Positions 1-7,883 are shown, numbered from the stretch's first letter. The stretch is 37,223 nt of DNA from Burkholderia singularis (GCF_900176645.1 NZ_FXAN01000077.1:1-37223); one strand, 5' to 3'. The notes: generated from the sequence alone by a model not told the origin. Numbers and translations are program-made.

Positions 1-89
1 AGGACGGCGCCGCTACCGCGGCACCGTCAGATAAAAAACTGGGGAAAATTACTTCGACGAAAGTGGGGAGTATCTATCCGACGCTGACA
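1..89 (-). mobile_element. End of an IS21-family-like insertion sequence (rest lies outside the window)
   Basis: Read on the minus strand, the DUF1302 coding sequence stops matching its family at position 90 and is replaced by a segment beginning TGTCAGCG (89-82). Two copies of a TGGGGA-headed motif start at 40 and 64, exactly 24 nt apart, and continue similarly (AT..CT.CGACG). Terminal TG and iterated repeats near the ends are known features of IS21-family elements; the family assignment is inference from that pattern only. No transposase is visible because the element runs off the left edge. Confidence 0.5.
3..28 (-). terminator. Hairpin, possible terminator inside the element end
   Basis: An 11-bp stem (3-13 with 18-28) closes a 4-nt loop. 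The one imperfect pair is C-A in plus-strand RNA but G-U in minus-strand RNA, so the hairpin folds better in a minus-strand transcript. Any U-tract would lie beyond the window edge, so terminator activity cannot be confirmed. Confidence 0.3.
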
Positions 90-673
90 AAGTTAACCGC
101 ATGCTGTCCTACCCGTACCTTCAACTGGGCCGTTTGGCCCAGGTCGAAGCTGCTGTAGGCGTAGGCGTCCAGCAGTTCGAACCCCTTGAATTTGGACAGA
201 TTCGTGTCGAAGTGACTGTCGTCGAGCTTCGTATAGGGCGTGAAGCCGTTGCTGGGCGCGCCAAAGGATACGCTCCCCCTGCTGTAGCGCAAGTCATCCC
301 ATACCTTGGCGCGCAGCACCACGCCGGTGCTCCCCTTGTGCACGTCGATGTCGCCTACCACTCGCAACAGATCCGTAAAATTGTTGCCCTTGCCGAAGTT
401 ATTGTCGGTGGATTGCGTCGACGCGGAAGCCCGCCCACCGTTACCGATGCCGATCAGATCCGGATCGGGGTTCTTCATGCGCCAGCCACTGGTGTATGAC
501 GCAGTGAGCGACCACAGGCCCTCGATACCGTTGCCGAAGTCGATGGTGCCCGCATGCGCGGCATGCATCCCTCCCCAGGCGAGGTATACCAGCGCCGCCA
601 AGCGAGAAAGCCGCGCGACCGGGAATCTCGCGGTGCGACGCAGCGGCGGCGTCACGATCTTCGACATGTTCAT
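74..673 (-). pseudogene. DUF1302 family protein, C-terminally truncated by an insertion
   Basis: This is the N-terminal part of a DUF1302 protein, a family of large predicted outer-membrane or secreted proteins of roughly 500-650 aa. Only about 199 aa remain. The start at 673 is chosen because AGGGAGACAAC lies directly upstream; an earlier in-frame ATG at 760 has no such site. Residues up to about 45 form a signal peptide ending in HAAHA, followed by IDFGNGIEG and the family-like NPDPD and VRVGQHAVN segments. The family normally continues NWGES after HAVN; here the frame reads FVSVG and stops where the IS21-like end begins. The product is probably not functional. A second, decayed copy of this 5' region lies at 1380-1660. 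Confidence 0.75.
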
Positions 674-900
674 GTTGTCTCCCTGTATCTTCGATGTTCT
701 GCACGACATCTCAGAATCCTTTTTACGTGACTGGCTTTGCGGTCCATTCGGCACACGCATCCGCCCCGACGGATGTTGGATAATTTACAAATAAATACGG
801 CAATCAACATCGTCACTTTCGACGATTCGAAACCAGATAATTCGACGCAAGATGGCGCATCGGATTCGTCGTTTCCGACGGCCCATGCGTGCATGAACAT

Positions 901-1632
901 TCAAAGCATCCTTTTGAGAATGCCGTCTCGCTCGATGAAGTGATGCTTGAGCGCAGCACCGATATGGAGCACGACGAGTATGAACAGTCCGTAGCAAGCA
1001 TTCTTGTGGAAGAAGTACCAGTGGTTGGTAACGGAGCCTTTGGAGAACGGCGTTGCAACATGAAAAAGCCCGAAGAACCAATAACCGTCGGGCACCATCA
1101 GGATGCCGCCCATGAGCACAAAACCCGTTATTGCGTAAATGAGCGAATGGACGATACGCGCGATCGCTTGCTGCGTTCGTCGAATCGTGGTGACTGGCGC
1201 GACTGGCGGGCGAAAGAACGACCAGATATAGCGAACGGGGAACAGCGGGACGAGACAAGTCGCGAGCGACATGTTCAGCGTTGAGACGAAGCGCCGTATC
1301 ACCAGGTTCTCGATTAAATGTAGCGAGAACCCGGTGATCATCGTGTACAGAATGATCGCTGCGAAGATCCAGTGCAGTGCGCGAGTTAAGCCGTCATACC
1401 GGCCGGCGGGAGAATCGGGATCGGGGTTCCGAGTGCGCCGGCCATCGTTGCAAAGCATGTTGAACGAGCCCACGGTCTCGACATCGCCTCCTAGATCGGT
1501 GGTGTCCGCCTGCCTGGCATGCAACCTGCCCCAGGTGATATACCTCTGCGCCGACAGGAGCGAAAGCCGCCTAACAACGAATCCGGCTGCGCGGCATGAT
1601 GCCGACGCCACAGCGGTCTTCGTTGCGCCCAT
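901..1632 (-). CDS. Cytochrome b561 domain protein fused to a degenerate DUF1302 N-terminus
   Basis: This 243-aa chimera starts at 1632 behind AGGAGACAAC, the same ribosome-binding site as the DUF1302 gene at 673. The first ~70 residues align with that protein's N-terminus (RLS.L.A, a WG.(L/M)HA stretch, then RNPDPD). From GRYDGLTRALHW onward the protein is a four-helix cytochrome b561, an inner-membrane dihaem electron carrier of the CybB type. Helices 1, 3 and 4 keep family histidines (ALHW, FFHK, VLHIG). In helix 2 the expected His of the (I/L)H.S segment is Asn (TLNMSL); the codon is AAC. The fused leader has no clear cleavage role left. It could be a functional b-type cytochrome with altered haem ligation or a decaying gene. 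Confidence 0.7.
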   Translation of the reverse strand: MGATKTAVASASCRAAGFVVRRLSLLSAQRYITWGRLHARQADTTDLGGDVETVGSFNMLCNDGRRTRNPDPDSPAGRYDGLTRALHWIFAAIILYTMITGFSLHLIENLVIRRFVSTLNMSLATCLVPLFPVRYIWSFFRPPVAPVTTIRRTQQAIARIVHSLIYAITGFVLMGGILMVPDGYWFFGLFHVATPFSKGSVTNHWYFFHKNACYGLFILVVLHIGAALKHHFIERDGILKRML

Positions 1633-1686
1633 GTTGTCTCCTGTTTGTTCGCTGTTCCGAACGGACACCTTGAGCTTCCGCTGAAA

Positions 1687-2307
1687 TTTCGCCTTCCATG
1701 AGGTCGTGTATAAACTCGACGGAAAGGAAGGGGATCAGGCATGTTCAAGGTACCGAAACAGGTGTACACGGCGGAGTTCAAGCTGGCCGCCGTTCAGCGT
1801 GACATCTGGACCGACGAGGGTTGGCTGTATCTGGCCGTGGTGCTCGGTCGGTTCAACCGAGAAGGGGTGGGTTGGTCGATCAAACCGCGCATGACGGCGG
1901 ATCTCGCGACGCACGCGCTGACAATGGCATGGTTTCGCCGCTGTCCCGCCCCCGGCGCGCCGTGCCATTCGGAGCGCGGCAGCCAGTCTGCAAGCCACGA
2001 GTTCCAGCGGAGGCTGGCTGCCTACGGCATGCGTTGCTCGATGAGTCGCAAGGGGAAATGGTTGGGATAACGCACCGACGGAAAGCTTCTTCAACAGCTT
2101 GAAGAACGAACGGGTTCACGCCACGCGCTACCGGACGCATCAGGACGCGAAGGCCGATCTGTTCGAATACATCGAAGTGTTTTACAACCGCAGTCGTCGA
2201 GATTCGTCACTCGGCTTGGTTTCTCCGCAGCGGTTCCTTCGGGACTGGGTCAAAGCTCAGCAGACCAAGGATGCCGCTGCATAACTCGGGACCGTTGGAA
2301 GGCGAAA
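1687..2307 (+). mobile_element. Internally deleted IS3-family element
   Basis: Perfect 12-bp inverted repeats, TTTCGCCTTCCA at 1687-1698 and its complement at 2296-2307, bracket transposase remnants. At 1741 the OrfA start (MFKVPKQVYTAEF) reads about 20 residues and then jumps at ~1800 into the OrfB DDE core (TDEGWLYLAVVL). About 620 bp remain, against the 1.2-1.3 kb typical of IS3 members. The ends look intact, so a full-length relative could in principle still mobilise it. Adjacent target-site duplications were not resolved by eye. Confidence 0.8.
1741..2284 (+). pseudogene. IS3-family transposase remnant (OrfA-OrfB deletion fusion, frameshifted)
   Basis: The frame opening at 1741 carries the first ~20 residues of OrfA and then the integrase-core part of OrfB. 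The rest of OrfA, including its helix-turn-helix and leucine-zipper region, and the OrfB N-terminus are deleted. An extra base near 2054-2060, inside the usual GNCWDN segment, ends this frame at 2070. The true C-terminus (TESFFNSLKNERVHATRY, then FYNRSRRDSS) continues in the next frame to 2284. The second catalytic Asp of the HSDRGSQ motif is Glu (HSERGSQ). The transposase is certainly inactive. Confidence 0.8.
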
Positions 2308-2604
2308 AACCGAGGGAAGCTCACTACACGCGCCAATGCATTCGTCTATGCGCTCCACGTGCCCACGGTCGCACCGATCGTCGGCGCTTACTTGGCGCTT
2401 TCTGCCTGTCGCGCTTGACTGCTTCGCCCGCCGCAGCGGCACAATATGCAGTCGAGGCAGCCGCAGCGTCGGAAGCAACGCAATCGACGAGCGTCAATGC
2501 AACGACCCATCAGTCGGACGTCCATTTCAGTTTCTGACGTGTCGGCAGCCTCATCGAACGGGCCGAACGGCCTCCTCCTCAATAACGGAAAACGGGAGCA
2601 TGAA
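2308..2604. other. Gene-free interval
   Basis: The interval between the IS3 remnant and the small lipoprotein has only short overlapping open frames without ribosome-binding sites or recognisable products. It presumably holds the promoter of the lipoprotein gene, but no convincing -35/-10 pair was found. Confidence 0.5.
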
Positions 2605-2766
2605 GTGAAGAAAGGAATTATCGCGTTGCTCGCCGCGGCGAGCGTGGTCGGCGCGCTCAGCGGGTGCGTCGCTTACGGTCCGGGTGCGCCGGTCGTCGTC
2701 GCACCACAGGGAGGCCCGGGGAACGGGTTCTGCCCGCCCGGACAGGCAAAGAAAGGCAATTGCTGA
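2605..2766 (+). CDS. Small lipoprotein, 53 aa, unknown function
   Basis: A GTG start at 2605 is preceded by GGGAG six bases upstream. The product has a basic N-terminus (fMet-KKG), a hydrophobic stretch (IIALLAAASVVGAL) and a clear lipobox LSGC, giving a mature lipoprotein of about 30 residues. The mature part is rich in Gly, Pro and Val and ends in a Cys-containing tail (NGFCPPGQAKKGNC). Such short Burkholderia lipoproteins are common and mostly uncharacterised. The gene stands alone and is closed by a strong terminator 7 nt after its stop. The GTG start explains why an in-frame upstream ATG at 2446 is not needed. Confidence 0.75.
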   Translation: MKKGIIALLAAASVVGALSGCVAYGPGAPVVVAPQGGPGNGFCPPGQAKKGNC

Positions 2767-2772
2767 TTACAC

Positions 2773-2799
2773 GAGGCCCGCGTACAGCGGGCCTCTTTT
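2773..2799 (+). terminator. Rho-independent terminator of the small lipoprotein gene
   Basis: A perfect 9-bp GC-rich stem (GAGGCCCGC, 2773-2781, with GCGGGCCTC, 2787-2795) and a 5-nt loop are followed by TTTT. Confidence 0.9.
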
Positions 2800-3141
2800 C
2801 ATGTTTCGCATCGGCAGACAGGCACTGCTCCACTGGCAAGCGGTGAAAAACAACGCAGCTTGTCCGGTTACATACGCTCCCAATCTGCCTGCGCCCGTCA
2901 CTCCAATGATGCCGTAACGCCTGCGTCTCATACGCCAAGGACCAACTGGAATGCTATCTGACAACCGACGGCGAAGACCCTCAGCAATGGCCTTCGAGAT
3001 GGTCGTGGCATAGTTCGAGATCCTGACTGCTTCGATGCCGGCTTCGAGATGCCGGTGAAACGGGCCCCGCCGACGCTTGCGCCGGCCTTGCCGCAAGCGT
3101 TCCACCGCGCGCAGGTCATCGCGCGTGAACGGCGCGCCGCG
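2800..3141. other. Gene-free interval
   Basis: A minus-strand frame (2767-3105) crosses this interval. It reads an Arg-rich segment and then YGIIGVTGAGRLGAY, but has no ribosome-binding site and no recognisable family, and it runs through the lipoprotein terminator. It may be a gene remnant. Nothing else was seen. Confidence 0.45.
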
Positions 3142-4371
3142 TCAGCAGGGGGTACGCCGCACCCATGCGCGCTGACGCGCGGCAACCGCCTCGGCGGATT
3201 CACCGACGAGCTGCCGATATACGCCGGGCGCGCTCGCCCCTTCCGTGTTGATGACCAGCACGTGCGAATGCACGCCCAACCCGGCTGCACGCGCCAGTTC
3301 GCTGTCCCGCATCAGCGTCGCGACGCCCGCGTATCCCGCCGCGCCCGATTCGCCCGCAACGAGCGGCACATCGCGCGCCGAACCCGCTGCCAGCGAGCGC
3401 ATTGCCGCGATCGCGTCGTCATCGCCGATCGTCATGAAATGGTCGATGCATCGCGCGAGAACCCGCCACGCCAGCGGCGATGCCGCACCGCACGCGAGGC
3501 CGGCCATGATCGAATCGATCGAGCCGGACGCCTTTGCGGCATGCCCGGCGATCGCGCTCTGATAAAGGCAATCGGCCTGCCGCGGCTCGACCACGACGCA
3601 ATTCGGCCGCGCGGCGCCATAGCGCTCCCACAGATAGCTCGCGACGCCGGCCGCCAGACCGCCCACCCCGCCCTGCAAAAACACATGCGTAAAAGCCGGC
3701 CGGCCCGGCTCGCCGCGCAGTTGCGCGACAATTTCGGCCGCAATCACGCCATAGCCTTGCATCACGTCTCGCGCAATGATCTCGTAGCCTTCATACGAAG
3801 TGTCCGAGATGACTTGCCAGCCGTTCATCGCGGCAAGCCGTGCGGCATGCTCGACGGATTCGTCGTAATTGCCGTCGATCCGGACGATCCTCGCGCCGTA
3901 GCCCGCAATCGCCCGTTCGCGCTCGATATCGACATTTGCATGAAGCACGATCACGCATTGGCAACCGATTGCTTGCGCCGCCGCGGCCAATGATCGCCCA
4001 TGATTTCCGTCGGTCGCGCAGATAACGGTCAGATTCGCGAGCCTTGGCGCATACCGCCCCATGATCAGCGCGCGCGGCTCGATGTCACGCGCTTGCGGCT
4101 CGCGCATGATGGCGCGCATCAATGCGATCGGTGCGCCCAGCGCCTTGAAGCTCGCGAGCGGCGAACGCTGCGATTCGTCCTTGACGCTCAGCCGCGCGAT
4201 GCCCAGCCTCGCCGCGGCGTCCGGCAAATCCCGCAACGGCGTGGCGCCGCGGCTGATCTGATCCCAGTGCGACAGCCACGCGCCACATTCGTGCGCCGAC
4301 TCGATATTGAGGAGGCACCGCAATTCCTCCGGGTACGCGATGCGGGAAGACTGAGGGTTGGCAAACAACAT
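3142..4371 (-). CDS. dpaL: Diaminopropionate ammonia-lyase (PLP-dependent)
   Basis: This 409-aa protein converts 2,3-diaminopropionate to pyruvate and ammonia; it is a cytosolic fold-type II PLP enzyme related to YgeX. The Schiff-base lysine sits in SFKALGA (about residue 76), the substrate/PLP motif is ATDGNHGRSL (about 119-127), and the phosphate-binding glycine loop is QGGVGGLAAG. The length matches the family (about 400 aa). The start at 4371 follows AAGGAG ten bases upstream and gives MLFANPQ; a longer frame to 4473 adds residues with no family match. It is divergent from an Lrp/AsnC-type remnant (4580-4802), a regulator class often found beside amino-acid catabolic genes, so local control may have been lost. 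Other threonine-dehydratase-like enzymes are less likely. Confidence 0.88.
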   Translation of the reverse strand: MLFANPQSSRIAYPEELRCLLNIESAHECGAWLSHWDQISRGATPLRDLPDAAARLGIARLSVKDESQRSPLASFKALGAPIALMRAIMREPQARDIEPRALIMGRYAPRLANLTVICATDGNHGRSLAAAAQAIGCQCVIVLHANVDIERERAIAGYGARIVRIDGNYDESVEHAARLAAMNGWQVISDTSYEGYEIIARDVMQGYGVIAAEIVAQLRGEPGRPAFTHVFLQGGVGGLAAGVASYLWERYGAARPNCVVVEPRQADCLYQSAIAGHAAKASGSIDSIMAGLACGAASPLAWRVLARCIDHFMTIGDDDAIAAMRSLAAGSARDVPLVAGESGAAGYAGVATLMRDSELARAAGLGVHSHVLVINTEGASAPGVYRQLVGESAEAVAARQRAWVRRTPC

Positions 4372-4579
4372 GTCGAAACGGCTCCTTGCTGTTGCGCGGC
4401 CTGGCACTGGGCCGCGAATCGAATGTGTTGGTATGGATCGCTTGCGTCCGGCTCCCGTCGACCAAGATAACATTGCGGCGCGGTCGTCGCTCGGGCGCGG
4501 GGCGGCGGCAGCCTGGCGATCCTCACGCCGCGCGAAAGTCGCGCGCAGGCAGATCGATTGGCTCGATGCGATGAAACCG

Positions 4580-4802
4580 CGCTGCCGTGCGATGCCCGCC
4601 GGTTCGTGCGTGCCGCCGCGTCGACGGCACGTGAAACTGGCGGGGACTTCTTACTGATTCGGACAGTGAAGGATTTGGATCGGTACAACGAACTCACGCT
4701 TCGATTGCTTTTTCGAACCGCAACGTCAACCACTTCAAGACGCCGATCGCCATGATCCGCGCCGGGATTGAGCCGGACGCGCCGGCCGCTCTCGGCCATT
4801 GA
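4580..4802 (+). pseudogene. Lrp/AsnC-family regulator remnant, frameshifted
   Basis: The region encodes the C-terminal ligand-sensing (RAM) part of an Lrp/AsnC regulator in two frames. One frame reads GGDFLLIRTVKDLDRYNEL to about 4712. A single-base deletion near 4708-4716 then moves the match to the frame NRNVNHFKTPIAMIRAG, ending with TGA at 4800-4802. The spacing and the pattern NV..F.T..AM.R are typical of the family's last beta-strand and helix. No winged-helix DNA-binding half was found upstream, so the gene is both truncated and frameshifted. Its divergent position next to dpaL suggests it once controlled that gene. Confidence 0.65.
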
Positions 4803-5029
4803 CACCGCGCTGCGTGCGCGGCGCGCCCGATATTCTGTTATCCGAACCAAGCGGCCGCCCCGTCCGGCGCGCACCGGCGAATTGATATCGGTCAAATCGC
4901 TGCCCGGCCAGCACGTATCTGTCCGATTAGGACAAGATTTCTTCGGAAAAACCGCCGCCAATCCACGTAAGATTGACGACGCAGCGAACTTGCATCCTCC
5001 CATCCAATCGCACTAACGCTTCGTTCATC
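4803..5029. other. Gene-free interval upstream of galU
   Basis: About 227 bases with several stop-interrupted frames separate the regulator remnant from galU. The composition falls to a more AT-rich patch around 4880-4970, a likely promoter location, but no -35/-10 pair could be assigned with confidence. Confidence 0.4.
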
Positions 5030-5962
5030 ATGCTCAAAATCACTAAGGCGGTATTCCCGGTCGCGGGTCTAGGCACGCGATTCCTGCCCGCCACCAAGGC
5101 GAGCCCGAAGGAAATGCTGCCCGTCGTCGACAAGCCGCTGATCCAGTACGCTGTCGAGGAAGCCATCGCCGCCGGCATCACCGAGATGATCTTCGTCACC
5201 GGCCGCAGCAAGCGCGCCATCGAAGACCATTTCGACAAATCCTACGAGATCGAGGCCGAACTCGAGGCTCGCGGCAAGGAAAAACTCCTCGAACTCGTGC
5301 GCAGCATCAAGCCCAGCCACGTCGACTGCTTCTACGTCCGTCAGCCCGAAGCCCTCGGCCTCGGCCACGCCGTCCTCTGCGCCGAGAAACTCGTCGCCGA
5401 CAACCCCTTCGCCGTGATCCTCGCCGACGACCTGCTCGACGGCCGCCCGCCCGTCATGAAGCAGATGGTCGACGTCTTCGACCACTATCACAGCTCCGTG
5501 ATCGGCGTCGAGGAAATCCCCCCAGCCGACACCAAGTCCTACGGCATCGTCGACGGCAAGGAATGGGAAGATTCGATCATCAAAATGTCGGCCATCGTCG
5601 AGAAGCCCGCACCCGACGTCGCCCCCTCCAATCTCGGCGTCGTCGGCCGCTATATCCTCAAGCCGCGCATCTTCGACCATCTGCGCGCCCTCAAACCCGG
5701 CGCCGGCGGCGAGCTTCAGCTCACCGACGCCATCCAGGCTCTGCTCAACGACGAGCAGGTGCTCGCCTACAAGTATCGCGGCACCCGCTTCGACTGCGGC
5801 AGCAAAATCGGCTATCTCAAGGCCACCATCGAATTCGCCCTGCGACACCCCGAAGTCAAGGACGAGTTCGCCGCTTATCTGCGCGAGCGCGTACCACTTG
5901 CGCCACGAAATGCGCTGGTTGCGCCGGCTGCATCGGAACGCTTGCCCGTCGAATCGGTTTGA
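5030..5962 (+). CDS. galU: UTP-glucose-1-phosphate uridylyltransferase
   Basis: This 310-aa cytosolic enzyme makes UDP-glucose from UTP and glucose-1-phosphate, the precursor for surface polysaccharides. The nucleotide-binding signature [20 protein letters not shown] occupies residues ~12-31, followed by [35 protein letters not shown] and [12 protein letters not shown], all hallmarks of bacterial GalU. The start at 5030 gives the canonical [13 protein letters not shown]; a longer frame from 4973 has no family match. No clear Shine-Dalgarno sequence precedes it. Codon choice is strongly C-ending (many CTC, CCC, GCC), visibly different from neighbours that favour CTG and CCG. Burkholderia genomes often carry a second galU, so this may be the exopolysaccharide-associated copy. 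It is convergent with the EPS operon. Confidence 0.95.
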   Translation: MLKITKAVFPVAGLGTRFLPATKASPKEMLPVVDKPLIQYAVEEAIAAGITEMIFVTGRSKRAIEDHFDKSYEIEAELEARGKEKLLELVRSIKPSHVDCFYVRQPEALGLGHAVLCAEKLVADNPFAVILADDLLDGRPPVMKQMVDVFDHYHSSVIGVEEIPPADTKSYGIVDGKEWEDSIIKMSAIVEKPAPDVAPSNLGVVGRYILKPRIFDHLRALKPGAGGELQLTDAIQALLNDEQVLAYKYRGTRFDCGSKIGYLKATIEFALRHPEVKDEFAAYLRERVPLAPRNALVAPAASERLPVESV

Positions 5963-5965
5963 CGT

Positions 5966-6127
5966 TTAATCGGCATCAGCCGGAGCGCGGGGCTGCCGTG
6001 TCGCGGCCCCGCGCAGTTTATCCGCGCCCGCCGCAAGGCCGGCCGCGACGATCGCCACGCCGACGATCGCGCCGCCCGCGGCAAGGCGGCCAAAAAATCG
6101 AAACGATCGCGTCAATTTTTCCAACAT
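5966..6127 (-). CDS. Possible small membrane protein, 53 aa
   Basis: A minus-strand frame starting at 6127 encodes a basic amphipathic N-terminus (MLEKLTRSFRFFGRL), one hydrophobic segment (GGAIVGVAIVAAGLAAG) and a polar tail. Third positions become GC-rich along its length, which supports coding. Against it: only a weak GGA lies nine bases upstream, its start overlaps the first ATG of the plus-strand hydrolase, and a galU-terminator-like hairpin lies inside it. Function unknown. Confidence 0.35.
   Translation of the reverse strand: MLEKLTRSFRFFGRLAAGGAIVGVAIVAAGLAAGADKLRGAATRQPRAPADAD
5985..6020 (+). terminator. Possible galU terminator
   Basis: GCGCGGGGC (5985-5993) pairs perfectly with GCCCCGCGC (6006-6014) across a 12-nt loop, followed by AGTTTAT, 22 nt after the galU stop. 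The U-tract is weak, so termination would be partial or Rho-assisted. Confidence 0.4.
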
Positions 6128-7313
6128 GATGATTCCATCCGCTTCGATAATGGGCCGGTGTCTCACGTCAAGCGCAGCGATCGCGACCCCGGCTCGACAA
6201 TTCACCGCTGCGCTGCCTCCCGCCTCCGGTACGGCCGATCCCGCTGCCGGCGCCACGGCAGGCCAATGCCGCCCGCGCAGGCGCTCGTTCGCGGCGTGCG
6301 GCAGGCTCGCGGCGCGCGTCGCCTACATCGCCGCGCCGCTCGTGTTCGCGGCGACGCAGGCCCACGCGCAGCCGCCTGCACTCGCGCCAAACCAGCCGCT
6401 GCAAGTCGGCGTGCAGGTCAAGCTCGGCGAATTCAGCTCAACCGATGCGACACGAATCCGCGCGGTCGGCTTCGACTTCGTCCGCCTGGGCGTCTGGATC
6501 GACCGGCTAAGCGACGTAGCGTACCAGAGCCGGGTGAAGGCGGCATTCGCCAACGCGCGCGCGGCCAGTCTGCCGGTATTGATGACGGTGCGCGCGGTGG
6601 ACTCCGTCTCGCCGGCCGCCGCCTCCACGCCGGCGGCGCTCGAGCAGGCGGGCGCGAAATTCGGCGCCGCTGCGGCGGCGCTCGCGCGCACTTATGCGTC
6701 GCAGTTGCTCGCCGTCGAACTATGGAACGAGCCCGATCTCGGCAAGTACTGGCCGACCGGCAACGTCGAACAAAACTTCGTGCCTTACATGCGCGCCGCG
6801 TGCCAGCAACTCGGCCCGCGCGGACAAAGACCCGCGCCCGTCGTCGGCTTCGGTTTCGCGCACGCACCGTCGCCGGGCTCAATTGCCGACGCGCTGCTCG
6901 GCCAACTCGCCACGGCCGCACCCGACTGCCTGGATGCGATCTCGTACCACGCCTACGGCATGACCGAGCAAGCGATCCGTGCCACCAGCAAAGACGCCCA
7001 TGCACGCTATCGCCTGCCCGCCGTGATCACCGAATGGGGCACACCGTCGCTGATCGTCAACGGCGGCGATGACGCGCAAGCCGATCGGCTCAAGGCGTTT
7101 CTCGCCGAGCTTCCATCGGTCGGCACGCCCGTCGTGTCGATCTACGAATGGAAGAATACGGCCAACGGCGGCAACAGCCGCGAACGCAACTTCGGATTGG
7201 TGACATCGAGCGGCACGGACAAGCCCGCGCTGAATGCCGCGCGCGGCGAATTACGGATGCTGCTGCACCATGCCGGCGCGGCCGCGGCCGGCAACGGCAA
7301 CGGCAACCGCTGA
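6126..7313 (+). CDS. Exported clan-A glycoside hydrolase-like protein
   Basis: The 395-aa product resembles TIM-barrel (GH5/GH39-type, clan A) hydrolases that occur in exopolysaccharide loci, such as PslG-like proteins. The acid/base Glu is in the strand-4 motif ELWNEPD (E202) and the nucleophile Glu in ITEWG (E303). SYHAYGM (~273-279) fits the substrate-binding strand between them. Residues ~51-55 (RRRSFAA) followed by a hydrophobic stretch ending ATQAHAQ form a Tat-like or Sec signal. The ~50 residues before it are unusual, and no clear ribosome-binding site supports ATG 6126, 6129 or 6150, so the start is uncertain. It follows galU on the same strand and probably acts in the periplasm or outside the cell on the nearby polymer. 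Confidence 0.75.
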   Translation: MMIPSASIMGRCLTSSAAIATPARQFTAALPPASGTADPAAGATAGQCRPRRRSFAACGRLAARVAYIAAPLVFAATQAHAQPPALAPNQPLQVGVQVKLGEFSSTDATRIRAVGFDFVRLGVWIDRLSDVAYQSRVKAAFANARAASLPVLMTVRAVDSVSPAAASTPAALEQAGAKFGAAAAALARTYASQLLAVELWNEPDLGKYWPTGNVEQNFVPYMRAACQQLGPRGQRPAPVVGFGFAHAPSPGSIADALLGQLATAAPDCLDAISYHAYGMTEQAIRATSKDAHARYRLPAVITEWGTPSLIVNGGDDAQADRLKAFLAELPSVGTPVVSIYEWKNTANGGNSRERNFGLVTSSGTDKPALNAARGELRMLLHHAGAAAAGNGNGNR

Positions 7314-7759
7314 CCCGCGGCGAAAGGCGCATGCGCAGCCTAAGGGCGATGCGCGCCATGCACGCGCGCTGCCGCGCGTTTGCGCCAGTGCCGCGCCAAT
7401 AGCGGCTCGACAGCCGCCTCAATCGCACCGCCGGCCCGCCAGCGGCCCGGCCCTGCCGACACGCCCAACCGGCAATCGATCCGAAAACTGCTCCAACGGT
7501 CGCTGGGCGGACTCGCGCCGAGCGCGCGCAAATCGGCTTAACCGCCGTCCTGCATGGACGATGCCCGTGAGCGGCGCAAGCTCGACGGCCAACGGCATCC
7601 GCACTGCCGGCGAACCTCGCTCGCGCACGGATAGCCTGAATCGCGCGCATTTCAATAGGCGGCAAGCTATAGATCTTTAATGTTCGACGAAACCGAAATA
7701 TCAAAACTCTCCGCTCGCCCGTCATTTCTGCTCTGGCGCAGACCATCAGAAACTTGTCT
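7314..7759. other. Gene-free interval
   Basis: The first ~300 bases are GC-rich with no supported gene; the last ~100 become AT-richer towards the putative PIP-box promoter. No terminator was identified after the hydrolase gene. Confidence 0.45.
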
Positions 7760-7820
7760 TTCGCACAGCCATATGCGGTTTCGCATTTAAAGAACCGTGG
7801 AAATCGGACTTGAGTATTCT
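7760..7820 (+). promoter_or_regulatory. PIP/hrpII box with spaced -10: HrpB/HrpX-type promoter
   Basis: TTCGC (7760-7764), 15 bases, TTCGC (7780-7784), then exactly 30 bases, then TATTCT (7815-7820). Known HrpX/HrpB-dependent promoters of plant-pathogen type III systems have TTCGB-N15-TTCGB (equivalently TTCG-N16-TTCG) and a YANNNT -10 hexamer 30-32 bases downstream; both parts match. The implied transcript starts near 7827, about 57 nt before the ATG at 7884. Regulation by a HrpB-type AraC activator is inference. Confidence 0.7.
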
Positions 7821-7883
7821 GGCCACACCTATCGATCCTATTATTTTCGGGAACGGTAAAAGTCAACTCGAGGACCAATCGGC

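Noticed and set aside
810..860. Several TTCGA motifs that resembled another PIP box
   Set aside because: The spacings (10, 18 and 20 bases) do not match the required 15-16 and no gene starts downstream with a correctly spaced -10.
2767..3105. Minus-strand frame of 112 codons ending in YGIIGVTGAGRLGAYVTG, looking faintly like a nucleotide-binding motif
   Set aside because: It has no ribosome-binding site, an Arg-rich low-complexity first half, no recognised family, and it runs through the lipoprotein terminator. It is noted only as a possible remnant.
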